From Swingsia samuiensis (GTDB lineage: Bacteria; Pseudomonadota; Alphaproteobacteria; Acetobacterales; Acetobacteraceae): a DNA stretch of 64,000 bases. Made by a program: the position numbers and the translations under genes. Within the stretch, counting starts at the first letter, position 1; each line of letters starts with the position of its first letter. Below the pieces are notes generated by a model, which worked only from the letters and a program-made list of their open reading frames with translations, did not search any database and had not been told where the DNA came from. Positions 8,134 through 16,506 of this stretch are shown one piece after another. The stretch is taken from the NCBI RefSeq assembly GCF_006542355.1, contig NZ_CP038141.1:2099215-2163214 (forward strand), in the 5' to 3' direction.

Positions 8134-9345
8134 TCAATTGGATGATTCGAGCCAGTCTCTGATTCCTTTTGCAGCTGCTAAACCTGTTGAAAAACACCCT
8201 TGAAGCAAATACCCTCCAGTAGGCGCCTCCCAATCCAACATTTCTCCAGCAGCAAAAACACCGGGCATAGAATGTATCATAAAACTCTCATTTAAAGCCG
8301 ATTGTTTTAGGCCGCCAGCCGTTGAAATGGCGTGCGTAATATGATCCGTTGCAATTAATTCAATGGGTAGTTTTTTTATAACACTTGCAATTTCTTCTAA
8401 TGATGAGTTCTTCGTCGTAGCGCCTTTAATAAGCTCTCGTGAAAGTTTATCCAAAGAGAGTGCTTTTCGAAGCTTATTAGATAAACTTTCTCTTACCCTT
8501 TGTGCCTTTAATTTTTGTATAATTTGAGCATAGGGCAGAGTAGGGCGTAAATCTACGGAAAGTACAGCACAATGCTGAGTAAGAATAATATCTCTTAACC
8601 TTGGAGAAAGTGCATAAATCGCAGATCCTTCAAGGCCTCTTTTGGTTATAGTAAGATCTCCGCGCTTTTTCTCACCATTTACAGACAACTCAACAGAATG
8701 CAGAATTGCTCCTTCATGTTGACTTAAAAAATGATCCGACCAACTGGTCTTAAAGCCACAATTTGTAGGCAAAAAAGGCGAGACTTCATTTTTAAAAAGA
8801 GAACTCCATTGCCCGTCAGATCCTAAGCGCGGCCAGCTTGCTCCCCCCAACGCGAGCAACGTCGCATCCGCCTGATATGTTTTGATCCCATCAGGGGTTG
8901 CAAACTGTAAGGCATTTTCATTCCAACCCACAAAGTTGTGTTTTGTATAAATTTTTACAGAGTTTTCTTTTAAACGATTGATCCATAAACGTAGCAAAGG
9001 CGATGCTTTCATAGACCGAGGAAACACTCGTCCTGAACTACCGACAAAACAAGGTTGCCCAAGCTTCTCAGCCCATTGCTGTAATTGCTGCGGTGTAAAA
9101 GCATATAGGCTCTTTTTCAGCCATTCTTGAGCAGAACCATACCGCTTTATAAAATGATCTATTGGCTCAGAATGTGTAAGGTTTAACCCGCTACGCCCAG
9201 CCATAAGAAACTTACGCCCAACACTTGGCATGCGATCAAAAATATGAACCCCATACCCCTGAGACGACAAATATTCAGCTGCAAAAAGGCCGGTTGGCCC
9301 ACCGCCTACAATAGCAATATTATATTTCGGAGAGAGAATATTCAT
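8134..9345 (-). CDS. BaiN/HI0933-like FAD-dependent oxidoreductase
   Basis: 403-residue flavoprotein of the HI0933/BaiN/TIGR03862 type. The N-terminal FAD-binding Rossmann motif is IAIVGGGPTGLFAAEYLSSQG at about 9-29. The family signature GRSGLNLTHSEP comes near residue 51. The C-terminal FAD motif is GVFAAGEMLDWEAPTGGYLL near 365. Members are cytosolic flavoenzymes of mostly unknown physiological substrate. Its start overlaps the stop of the upstream MFS gene by four bases (ATGA), indicating translational coupling. Function beyond oxidoreductase cannot be stated. Confidence 0.85.
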   Translation of the reverse strand: MNILSPKYNIAIVGGGPTGLFAAEYLSSQGYGVHIFDRMPSVGRKFLMAGRSGLNLTHSEPIDHFIKRYGSAQEWLKKSLYAFTPQQLQQWAEKLGQPCFVGSSGRVFPRSMKASPLLRLWINRLKENSVKIYTKHNFVGWNENALQFATPDGIKTYQADATLLALGGASWPRLGSDGQWSSLFKNEVSPFLPTNCGFKTSWSDHFLSQHEGAILHSVELSVNGEKKRGDLTITKRGLEGSAIYALSPRLRDIILTQHCAVLSVDLRPTLPYAQIIQKLKAQRVRESLSNKLRKALSLDKLSRELIKGATTKNSSLEEIASVIKKLPIELIATDHITHAISTAGGLKQSALNESFMIHSMPGVFAAGEMLDWEAPTGGYLLQGCFSTGLAAAKGIRDWLESSN

Positions 9346-10514
9346 TCTGAAGGATAAAGAGAAAATTTATATTTCGGAGAGAACCTAAAGGCTAATAGGC
9401 CAATAATTAATGATACAAGAATCATTAAGCCCCATGCTAAACGTAAATTAGAAAAAAATTGCTCTATCACTCCAGCAATTAAAGGGAATATTGAAGCCAA
9501 AAGATATGCCCCGCCCTGAACAAACCCTGATAAACTACCTGCATCTGTTGTGTTCTTACCGTGATCCATTGCAACAATAAGAGATAAAGGAAAAAGGGCG
9601 CCAATGCCTAATCCTGTAAATAATGCAGCAACCCAAGCAAGAGCAATTGGATCATAACAAAAAAAAGTTAATCCAATAATTAGTAAAGAAACGAAAAACC
9701 ATATTATCGGCCTACGGTCTGGATAGTGACTTATAAAAAAGGAAATACTTGTACCAGCCAACACTTCTGATGCGGTAACAAAACTCAAAAGCAATCCGGA
9801 TTTCTGTGAAGTCCACCCTAACTGAGTATAAAATGGCGGAAGCCACGCTAAAATGATAGTATAAATGCCAGTGCCGAGCCCCATAAATAATACTAGAAGC
9901 CAAAAGCGCGGTTTTTTAATAACACTTTTGGCGAAATCAGACATAACAAACAAACTATCCGGTAAAGATTGTTGCTTCCAAACAATATACCCAATTATTG
10001 TTATAATAAGCCAAAATCCAAGAGCTGTTGACATATCTATATTCAACGCAATCCATGGTGAAATAGCACTTGAAACTAAGGCTCCAGCCATAATTGCCGT
10101 AGAATATATAGCCATATATCTGGCCGTCTGGTCCTGAGTATGTTCTTTAATAAAAATTGGTATTAAGGATTGGCCTAGCGCTATCCCCAATCCGCTGAGA
10201 ACAGAACTGATAAGTAAAGTAGTTGTACTAATATTTATCCAGCGTAATAAAAATGTTCCAGCCAAAAGAAGAAGAGCTAACGCAACCCCTCGTCGTTCCC
10301 CCAGCTTTTTATGAAGAAAAGGGGTTATCAAGAGCAACAGACCAATCAACCAAATCGGAAGGGTTGTTAGAAAACTTACGGAAAAATCGTTGAGGGTTGT
10401 TAATTTTTCTATATCTTTTGTGAGTGGGCTAAGCGAAGCAATGCTAGGACGGAGGTTTATCCCCACAAGAAAAATAATTAACGAAAAAACAAGTGGAGAT
10501 TTAATAGGAATCAT
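9342..10514 (-). CDS. CynX/NimT-family MFS transporter
   Basis: About 390 residues and 12 hydrophobic segments, with the family hallmark FLVGINLRPSIASLSPL at the start. This marks the CynX/NimT (cyanate/nitroimidazole) branch of the major facilitator superfamily in the inner membrane. The substrate cannot be inferred. The longer reading from 10535 would need a TTG start, so I use the first in-frame ATG at 10514. The gene heads the operon MFS-flavoprotein-HerA-like ATPase. The divergent lysozyme-fold lipoprotein gene begins about 155 bases away. Confidence 0.85.
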   Translation of the reverse strand: MIPIKSPLVFSLIIFLVGINLRPSIASLSPLTKDIEKLTTLNDFSVSFLTTLPIWLIGLLLLITPFLHKKLGERRGVALALLLLAGTFLLRWINISTTTLLISSVLSGLGIALGQSLIPIFIKEHTQDQTARYMAIYSTAIMAGALVSSAISPWIALNIDMSTALGFWLIITIIGYIVWKQQSLPDSLFVMSDFAKSVIKKPRFWLLVLFMGLGTGIYTIILAWLPPFYTQLGWTSQKSGLLLSFVTASEVLAGTSISFFISHYPDRRPIIWFFVSLLIIGLTFFCYDPIALAWVAALFTGLGIGALFPLSLIVAMDHGKNTTDAGSLSGFVQGGAYLLASIFPLIAGVIEQFFSNLRLAWGLMILVSLIIGLLAFRFSPKYKFSLYPSE

Positions 10515-10669
10515 CTTAAAAAAATCGATATGCAAGCAAGAGTTGTTGGGAATAAAGGGTTTTAAATATATGTTATATTTTCGTCAAGTTTTATAAGTAT
10601 TCGTATAGAGGAATGTTCGTTACATTGTTTATTATGTGTATTCTTCTTTTTAAGTAATAGGGAAGAAAT

Positions 10670-11284
10670 ATGAATTACCTTAAAAAGACTTTTGTTTTTC
10701 CATTACTCTTTTTTATTTTATCAGCCTGTGTAAGCTCTCCACCTCAACACCCAGACAACATTTGCTCTATTTTTCAAGAAAAGCGTCATTGGTACCATGT
10801 CGCTTTAAAAACAGAAAAAAAATGGCATGTCCCTTTTTCTATCCCTATGGCTATGATGTACCAAGAATCTGGCTTTCATAGTAATCTACATACCAAGAGA
10901 ACATATTTTTTAGGATTTATTCCATGGGGATATATAACAACAGCCTATGGTTATCCCCAAGCAAAAACAGATATTTGGCACGAATATGAACATGTTACTC
11001 ACCAAAGGAGTAGTCGAGAGAATTTTGCAGATTCACTCGATTTTATGGATTGGTATATAACCATCTCTCATCAGCAAAATAACATTGCAGTTCAAGATGC
11101 AATGCAGCAATATCTGGCATACCATGAAGGGTGGGGTGGATTTCGTAGAAAAACTTATTTACATAAGCCTTGGTTAGTTAATGTTGCCCAAAAGGTTTCA
11201 ATACGTTCCTCCCGTTATTCTCACCAATATGCACGATGTGAAGAAAGCTTGAAAGATAAAAGCTTTTGGAGCTGGCTTTTTTAA
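10670..11284 (+). CDS. Lipoprotein with lysozyme-like/transglycosylase fold
   Basis: 204 residues. The signal peptide has a lipobox (FFILSAC), placing the lipidated Cys at residue 20, so the protein should sit in the outer membrane facing the periplasm. The SLT-type helix around MAMMYQESGF has Glu66 as likely catalytic acid, followed by an aromatic GFIPWGYITTAYGYPQ motif and a late YHEGWGGF motif. Together these suggest a peptidoglycan lytic transglycosylase. A GGGAAG ribosome-binding site precedes the ATG. A small membrane-protein gene starts 13 bases downstream, so the two are probably co-transcribed. Confidence 0.75.
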   Translation: MNYLKKTFVFPLLFFILSACVSSPPQHPDNICSIFQEKRHWYHVALKTEKKWHVPFSIPMAMMYQESGFHSNLHTKRTYFLGFIPWGYITTAYGYPQAKTDIWHEYEHVTHQRSSRENFADSLDFMDWYITISHQQNNIAVQDAMQQYLAYHEGWGGFRRKTYLHKPWLVNVAQKVSIRSSRYSHQYARCEESLKDKSFWSWLF

Positions 11285-11297
11285 AGGCATTGTTACA

Positions 11298-11513
11298 ATG
11301 AGTAATACAGTCGATTTAAAAAATCAGCCTGTTAATAAAAGACGTATCCTTTGGATCGTTTTATCTGGCGCTTTAATGACTATATTTTTCTTAATCGCTT
11401 GCATGACCACAACCATAGATGCAAACGAACATATCCATGCGAATTTATTCTGGATGTCTGGCTTTATTATTTTTATTTTAGTACATATCTACTGCACATG
11501 CATGTCCTTATAA
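11298..11513 (+). CDS. Small two-helix membrane protein
   Basis: 71 residues with two hydrophobic segments (about 18-36, WIVLSGALMTIFFLIACM, and about 50-68, FWMSGFIIFILVHIYCTC) joined by a short His-containing loop. I recognise no family. Its short distance to the lipoprotein gene upstream (13 bases) and the NTF2-like gene downstream (17 bases) supports it as a real member of a three-gene unit. Its ribosome-binding site is weak (AAAGG). A longer reading of the downstream gene in another frame overlaps it, but that reading is not needed. Confidence 0.55.
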   Translation: MSNTVDLKNQPVNKRRILWIVLSGALMTIFFLIACMTTTIDANEHIHANLFWMSGFIIFILVHIYCTCMSL

Positions 11514-11530
11514 AATTAGAGCGGAATAAA

Positions 11531-12013
11531 ATGAGATATATAACAACCTTATTGCTAGTGATAAGTGCTACTTCTTCAGCTATGGCTCAAAATACTCACT
11601 ATCAATCTCAATCATTAAAACAAAATTCTCAAACCAGCCTTGCAGAGAAAAACAAAAAACTCGTTCTTTGTTTTTATAATCAGTTTTTTAACCAGCACGA
11701 CATTAATAAAGCTTCTCAAGTAGTTGCCGAAAATTACAAGCAACATAATCCAGAAGTGCCTGATGGGAAAAAACCATTTATTACTTTCTTCAAAGACTAT
11801 TTTAAATCGCACCCCAACTCACATGCTCAAATTGTACATAGTGCAGCAGATGGCGACCTCGTTTTTTTACATGTTCATTCTAAAGAAAATGAAGGTGATT
11901 TAGGACAAGCAGTTGTCGATATATTCCGCGTCAAAAACAACAAAATCGTTGAGCATTGGGATGTGATACAAAGTGTACCCAAGCAATCACTTAATCAAAA
12001 TACAATGTTCTAA
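11531..12013 (+). CDS. Secreted NTF2/SnoaL-like protein
   Basis: 160 residues from the ATG at 11531, chosen because it begins a clean Sec signal peptide (MRYITTLLLVISATSSAMAQ). The mature part is an NTF2-like alpha+beta barrel, with VLCFYNQFFNQHDINKASQV early, YKQHNPEVPDGK in the middle, and DIFRVKNNKIVEHWDVIQ at the end. That is the usual layout of SnoaL-type predicted ester cyclases and related periplasmic proteins. Enzymatic activity cannot be read from the sequence. It ends the unit that begins at 10670 and is followed by a strong hairpin terminator. Confidence 0.75.
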   Translation: MRYITTLLLVISATSSAMAQNTHYQSQSLKQNSQTSLAEKNKKLVLCFYNQFFNQHDINKASQVVAENYKQHNPEVPDGKKPFITFFKDYFKSHPNSHAQIVHSAADGDLVFLHVHSKENEGDLGQAVVDIFRVKNNKIVEHWDVIQSVPKQSLNQNTMF

Positions 12014-12054
12014 CTAGACTAAATTTATAAATACACTTCACTCAAAAAAACCTA

Positions 12055-12091
12055 AGACACACTATTTTTAACTTTTTAAAATAGTGTGTCT
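12055..12091 (+). terminator. Strong Rho-independent terminator
   Basis: Perfect 14-bp stem AGACACACTATTTT/AAAATAGTGTGTCT with a 9-base loop, followed by ATTTAAATTTTATTTTAT. It lies about 40 bases after the NTF2-like gene and separates it from the TonB-dependent receptor. Confidence 0.75.
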
Positions 12092-12185
12092 ATTTAAATT
12101 TTATTTTATATCGTTGTTTGTTGAATTAACTATTTTTTTAGTGTTTAATTTTCATACCCAATAATTAACGTGTATGGAAAGTCAT

Positions 12186-14624
12186 ATGAAAAGGCATTTA
12201 TCTCTTGGGTTACACATAAGTACTCTAGTCTTTTTTTTTGAATTTACTCCTGCTTTAGCAAGAGATGTCTCTCCAAAAACAATCACCCATAAACACCCCC
12301 CTTATAAAAAACTGCCAACAAAGGCTCATATCATTCCCCAAAATGATGAACATGTTACTGTTTCTGCTACTCACAAATCGCATGGAACACATATCATCTT
12401 ATCTCGCAAAATCATGGATGAGCAGCTTCCTGGCACAAACCCACTAAAAACACTCGCTCAACTCCCTGGAATTCAATTCCAATCAGATGATCCTCAAGGG
12501 ATCGATACTTACGCTATTCAACTTTACATGCATGGATTTACTCAAAACGAAATTGGAATGACCCTTGATGGGATCCCTTTAGGAGAGCCAACATTTCGAA
12601 ATTACAATGGCCTTAATCCCATACAAGCAATTTCCTCTGAAAATGTTGCACGGCTAGATGTTTCTCAAAGTGCAGGAGCAGAGTCAGACGCAAATACAAA
12701 TGCTTTAGGCGGAAGTATTAATTATATCTCATCAAGCCCCCATAATAAGACAGGTGGAACAATAGCTCAAAGTTTCGGCAGTAATTCTCTCTACCATTCC
12801 TTTTTTCGATTTGATTCTGGAAAGCTCAACTCTTCTGGAACAAAATTTTTCGTATCGTACATGAGGAACGATACAAATAAATGGAAAGGAGGGGGGGATC
12901 AGTTTATGCAACAAGTCAATGCTAAAATTGTTCAACCAATCGGCCAAAGCAGTCATGTTAGTGCTTTCTTTGATTGGGACGATTTACGCATGGTAAATTA
13001 CCAAGACTATACTCCCAATTGGCTTAAAAATAATGGGCCTTCTTTAGATAATTTTTACGGACTGCCGAATGCATGGGCAAATGCCTATAATGCGTCTCGG
13101 GGTGTTTTTCCATCGTCTTATAAAAATGTTTATGATCCTAAAGATGCGTCATATTATGATAGTACCGCATCATCCGGTGACTCTTTTGGTGGAATTAATG
13201 CAGACCTCGAATTAACAAATCGACTACGTTGGAAAACAACATTGTATGGCCACGAAGAAACAGGCCATGGTACATATGCAAATCCATATGCATGCTCTAA
13301 TAGCACAAGCTCTCCATGCTCACCTGCCGATGATACCGTTTCTCTGAATGGGGGACGAATTTTTGAGCAAGTGCGTAAACCTTCCATAAATCGTTATGGT
13401 GTTTTGTCTTCTCTTGACTATCACATAGCTAAAAATTTTATTTCCCTCGGAGGATGGTATGAAAATAATCATTACTCCACATATGAATATGCTTACCAGC
13501 AACCCTTATTAGGGGAAGGGGAACCATTAAATCCCTTTGGTAGTTTTTCTGGAGTGCCATATCGCACCTTGTGGGGACAACAATATAATACGAATACATT
13601 CACAGCTTTCGTCCAAGACACATATCATCCAATTTCATCATTGACCCTTCACTTTGGGTTTAAATCGATACTGAATACAACCCGTGTAGGAGATGCAGAA
13701 AATTGGTCTAAACGCTTTCCTCAGCTTACAAGTAGCGAAAGTCTAACAACAGCTAAGGCTTTTCTGCCTCACATGAGTGCTGAATGGCATTTTTTACCAC
13801 GACATAGCCTTTTCGTTGATATTTCTGAAAATGTGCATGCCTATCCTCAGTCAGGATATAATTCAAGCAATGCACCAATGGCTGTTTCCCAAGTTGCATA
13901 TAATGCTGTGAAGGACACCCTTCAACCTGAAACAGCATGGACGTTTGCTGGTGGCTATCGTTATGCAGACCGGTATGTCGATGCCAATTTATATTTATAT
14001 CGTACAAATTTTCATAATCGCCTTCAACAAATCTTAGGAAGTGCAGGCGAGGGAAGTCTCTTAACCAACAATACCTCATCCGTACAAAATGTTGGAAATG
14101 TAAATATGAATGGCCTAGATGCTAGCTTAACTCTAACTCCAATCCGAGGGCTCAGTTTATTTAATAGTCTTAGCTACGACCATGCAACGTATGGTCAAAA
14201 TATTAAAAGTGGGGGAAGTACGTATTTTACCAAAGGGAAACAAGTCGTTGCATATCCTCGCTTTATGTACAAAGCGCGTTTATCATATGATTGGAAAAAT
14301 TGGCAAACATATATAGATGCCCAGTACTATAGTTCTAGAAATTTTGATTATACTGGAGACTATAAAATATCACCCTATTGGATGAGCGATTTAGGGGTGT
14401 CTTACACTCTAAATAATGTTCATTTATTAAATAATAATGCTTCTTCTATTCACAAACTTATTTTCTCTTTTAATATTTATAACCTTGCCAACACCCGATA
14501 TGTATCCACGATGGGACAAAACGGTTTTACAATGAGCAATGCTCAAAACGCTTCATTTAACAATCAGTCCATCCTCCTTGGCGCTCCGCGACAATTCTTT
14601 GGATCGGTTAGAGCTGAGTTTTAA
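12186..14624 (+). CDS. TonB-dependent outer-membrane receptor
   Basis: About 812 residues. A signal peptide (MKRHLSLGLHIS...ALA) is followed by a TonB-box-like EHVTVSATHK. The plug domain (about 75-200) has LKTLAQLPGIQF and GMTLDGIPLGEPTF, with RLDVSQSAGAESD and ALGGSINY as the usual plug end. A long beta-barrel ends in the typical terminal Phe (FGSVRAEF). The length and architecture are normal for this family, which brings siderophores, cobalamin, metals or carbohydrates across the outer membrane. The ligand is not deducible. I use the ATG at 12186 because GGAAAG precedes it and it gives a standard signal peptide; 12174 is an alternative. No permease or FecR/FecI-type regulator is adjacent. 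Confidence 0.88.
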   Translation: MKRHLSLGLHISTLVFFFEFTPALARDVSPKTITHKHPPYKKLPTKAHIIPQNDEHVTVSATHKSHGTHIILSRKIMDEQLPGTNPLKTLAQLPGIQFQSDDPQGIDTYAIQLYMHGFTQNEIGMTLDGIPLGEPTFRNYNGLNPIQAISSENVARLDVSQSAGAESDANTNALGGSINYISSSPHNKTGGTIAQSFGSNSLYHSFFRFDSGKLNSSGTKFFVSYMRNDTNKWKGGGDQFMQQVNAKIVQPIGQSSHVSAFFDWDDLRMVNYQDYTPNWLKNNGPSLDNFYGLPNAWANAYNASRGVFPSSYKNVYDPKDASYYDSTASSGDSFGGINADLELTNRLRWKTTLYGHEETGHGTYANPYACSNSTSSPCSPADDTVSLNGGRIFEQVRKPSINRYGVLSSLDYHIAKNFISLGGWYENNHYSTYEYAYQQPLLGEGEPLNPFGSFSGVPYRTLWGQQYNTNTFTAFVQDTYHPISSLTLHFGFKSILNTTRVGDAENWSKRFPQLTSSESLTTAKAFLPHMSAEWHFLPRHSLFVDISENVHAYPQSGYNSSNAPMAVSQVAYNAVKDTLQPETAWTFAGGYRYADRYVDANLYLYRTNFHNRLQQILGSAGEGSLLTNNTSSVQNVGNVNMNGLDASLTLTPIRGLSLFNSLSYDHATYGQNIKSGGSTYFTKGKQVVAYPRFMYKARLSYDWKNWQTYIDAQYYSSRNFDYTGDYKISPYWMSDLGVSYTLNNVHLLNNNASSIHKLIFSFNIYNLANTRYVSTMGQNGFTMSNAQNASFNNQSILLGAPRQFFGSVRAEF

Positions 14625-14634
14625 ACATACAAAC

Positions 14635-14670
14635 ATAGCTATTCAGTTTTATTAAGTGCTGAATAGCTAT
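14635..14670 (+). terminator. Terminator hairpin after the TonB-dependent receptor
   Basis: Perfect 12-bp stem ATAGCTATTCAG/CTGAATAGCTAT with a 12-base loop, beginning 10 bases after the receptor stop and followed by TTTCTAG. The trailing T-run is short. Confidence 0.6.
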
Positions 14671-14777
14671 TTTCTAGTGTAGCAAATGTCGATGCCATGA
14701 TCTATGGAATTACTAATATATAAAAAGAAAGTCACGAATTTAAAATCACTGCAAATATTTTTATTATAAACCATTTA

Positions 14778-14815
14778 TATAAAGGTCACGCTGTATATTC
14801 AGCGTGACCTTTATA
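14778..14815 (-). terminator. Terminator hairpin after the pirin gene
   Basis: Perfect 16-bp stem (TATAAAGGTCACGCTG paired with its reverse complement) around a 6-base loop. It starts just beyond the pirin stop at 14821. Being symmetrical, it could terminate transcription from both sides. Confidence 0.7.
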
Positions 14816-14820
14816 GTTAT

Positions 14821-15522
14821 TTACTCGTTCACATCAACTAAAACTACTTCTGAATCTTCGAAAGATTTAAATTTCAATATATCAGTATCGTCAACAGCTG
14901 CGCCGTCTCTTTCATTAATAATTTTACCATTCACTTCTACTCGGCCTTTAGCGACAACCAGATAAGCCTTGCGCTCACGGCCAAGACTATATTCCGTCTC
15001 TTCACCATTTTTTAAATTGGCGCCTAGTACTCGAGCATCAGCGTGAATCTTCAACGCATCGTTATCATTATCTTGACCGGAAGCTAAGACTACAAAGTGC
15101 CCAGAGCGATCACCTTTTGGAAAAGTTCTTGTTCCCCACGAAGGTTTATGACCTTTTTGATCTGGCATAATCCAAATTTGAAAAATACGTGTGGTTTCTG
15201 GCTCTAAGTTATATTCACTATGCACGACCCCAGTACCAGCAGACATCACCTGCACATCACCGGCAACCGTACGTCCTTTATTCCCTAGATTGTCTTCATG
15301 AGTAATAGCTCCGTCACGAACATAGGTTATAATTTCCATGTCCCGATGAGGATGGGGAGGGAAGCCTGTCCCGGCAGCAATAGTATCGTCATTCCAAACA
15401 AGAAGATTCCCCCAGCCAACACGCTTAGGATCATAATAATCTGCAAAAGAGAAATGGTGTTTTGCTTGTAACCAACCGTGATGTGCTCCGCCGAGTTGAT
15501 TAAAAGGACGAACGTCTATCAT
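14821..15522 (-). CDS. Pirin-family cupin protein
   Basis: 233-residue bicupin of the pirin/YhhW type. The N-terminal cupin keeps the metal site: His57 and His59 in FPPHPHRDMEIITYV, then His101 and Glu103 in GTGVVHSEYN. Relatives such as E. coli YhhW have quercetin 2,3-dioxygenase activity, while eukaryotic pirins are regulators, so the role here is open. It is probably a cytosolic metal-binding protein. The gene appears monocistronic, with its own terminator and about 130 bases between its start and the lytic transglycosylase gene end. Confidence 0.88.
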   Translation of the reverse strand: MIDVRPFNQLGGAHHGWLQAKHHFSFADYYDPKRVGWGNLLVWNDDTIAAGTGFPPHPHRDMEIITYVRDGAITHEDNLGNKGRTVAGDVQVMSAGTGVVHSEYNLEPETTRIFQIWIMPDQKGHKPSWGTRTFPKGDRSGHFVVLASGQDNDNDALKIHADARVLGANLKNGEETEYSLGRERKAYLVVAKGRVEVNGKIINERDGAAVDDTDILKFKSFEDSEVVLVDVNE

Positions 15523-15655
15523 ATGTTCATCTCCTAAATATCAATAAAGATATTATATTAGTTTCTGATCCTGTTTTTATAAAACATATTCTTAATAAAT
15601 TAAACCAAAATAAAAGAAACTGACAGTTTCTAAAATTATGATATTCAAACCTAAT

Positions 15656-16471
15656 TCAATAAAAATTATTTCCACGCCAATTATCGTGTATAGGGTTTAA
15701 TCTATAAGAGGATAAAGTTTTCCCTTCTTTTATATTATCGCTATAACGAAATTTTGATGTTTCTACAGGTTTTTTGATATTTTTTATTAATGTTGATGCT
15801 TGTAAAAGCACTTCTTTCTCATGTTTCCCACTCTTTGAATTAAAAGAATTATATTTCTCAAATGTATTTGGAAAAATAACTTTAGGCCCCATCGACGTCA
15901 TAACGACTTGCGGTAAAAAATCTGGAGGACGATAATTATCCTCTACACCACTCCATAAAGCAAAAACATGCTGCCTATATTCTGCTCCCAGTTGAGGAGT
16001 TAATGAGTGATATGCACCAACCGCCTGCAACCAACTATGTGTTTTTCCAAATAGTTGATGTAAAAACTCTCCTCCATATTGAGCATTCAAATAGGGGTCA
16101 AAAGCATTCTCTAAAGATCTAAACGCATCAGGATGTTGATGAAGGTTAATCTGCATGCATCCAACATCAATAGAAACTATTCCTTCCTGAATAAATTCAC
16201 GAACAGCCTGAATTGCTTCATTCTTAGAATTGAAGAAATACCCTTTACCCTCAGCATTAACAGTCCAAGGCCATGCCTCTCTTTTTCCTAATCTAGATGT
16301 CGTCCTTCCACTCTCAATTAACGCAACGGACTGTAATAAATTATGGGGGATATTAAATTGATATTCTGCTTGTGAGATCGGGACAGAGCAAAGCCCATCC
16401 TCACTTCGGGCATCTTTACTATACCCCCCCAAACAGATCAAAATACTTAATAAGAAAAAGGTTCTCAGCAT
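15656..16471 (-). CDS. Periplasmic lytic transglycosylase (SLT-type)
   Basis: 271 residues with an N-terminal signal sequence (MLRTFFLLSILICLGG). The SLT domain spans about 30-180. Glu53 in SVALIESGRTTSRLG is the likely catalytic acid, VSIDVGCMQINLHQHPDAF is the conserved GxMQ motif region, and AVGAYHSLTPQLGAEYRQHV is the C-terminal AYH motif. The remaining about 90 residues are polar and of unknown function. It should cleave the glycan strands of peptidoglycan. It starts 35 bases after pepP on the same strand and may be the last gene of the uvrD-prmA-GNAT-pepP run. Confidence 0.85.
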   Translation of the reverse strand: MLRTFFLLSILICLGGYSKDARSEDGLCSVPISQAEYQFNIPHNLLQSVALIESGRTTSRLGKREAWPWTVNAEGKGYFFNSKNEAIQAVREFIQEGIVSIDVGCMQINLHQHPDAFRSLENAFDPYLNAQYGGEFLHQLFGKTHSWLQAVGAYHSLTPQLGAEYRQHVFALWSGVEDNYRPPDFLPQVVMTSMGPKVIFPNTFEKYNSFNSKSGKHEKEVLLQASTLIKNIKKPVETSKFRYSDNIKEGKTLSSYRLNPIHDNWRGNNFY

Positions 16472-16506
16472 ATAAAACTATATATCTGAGAACTGTAAAT
16501 AAACCC

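Noticed and set aside
11351..11530. Longer N-terminus for the NTF2-like protein
   Set aside because: It overlaps the 71-residue membrane protein, and the ATG at 11531 begins a clean signal peptide.
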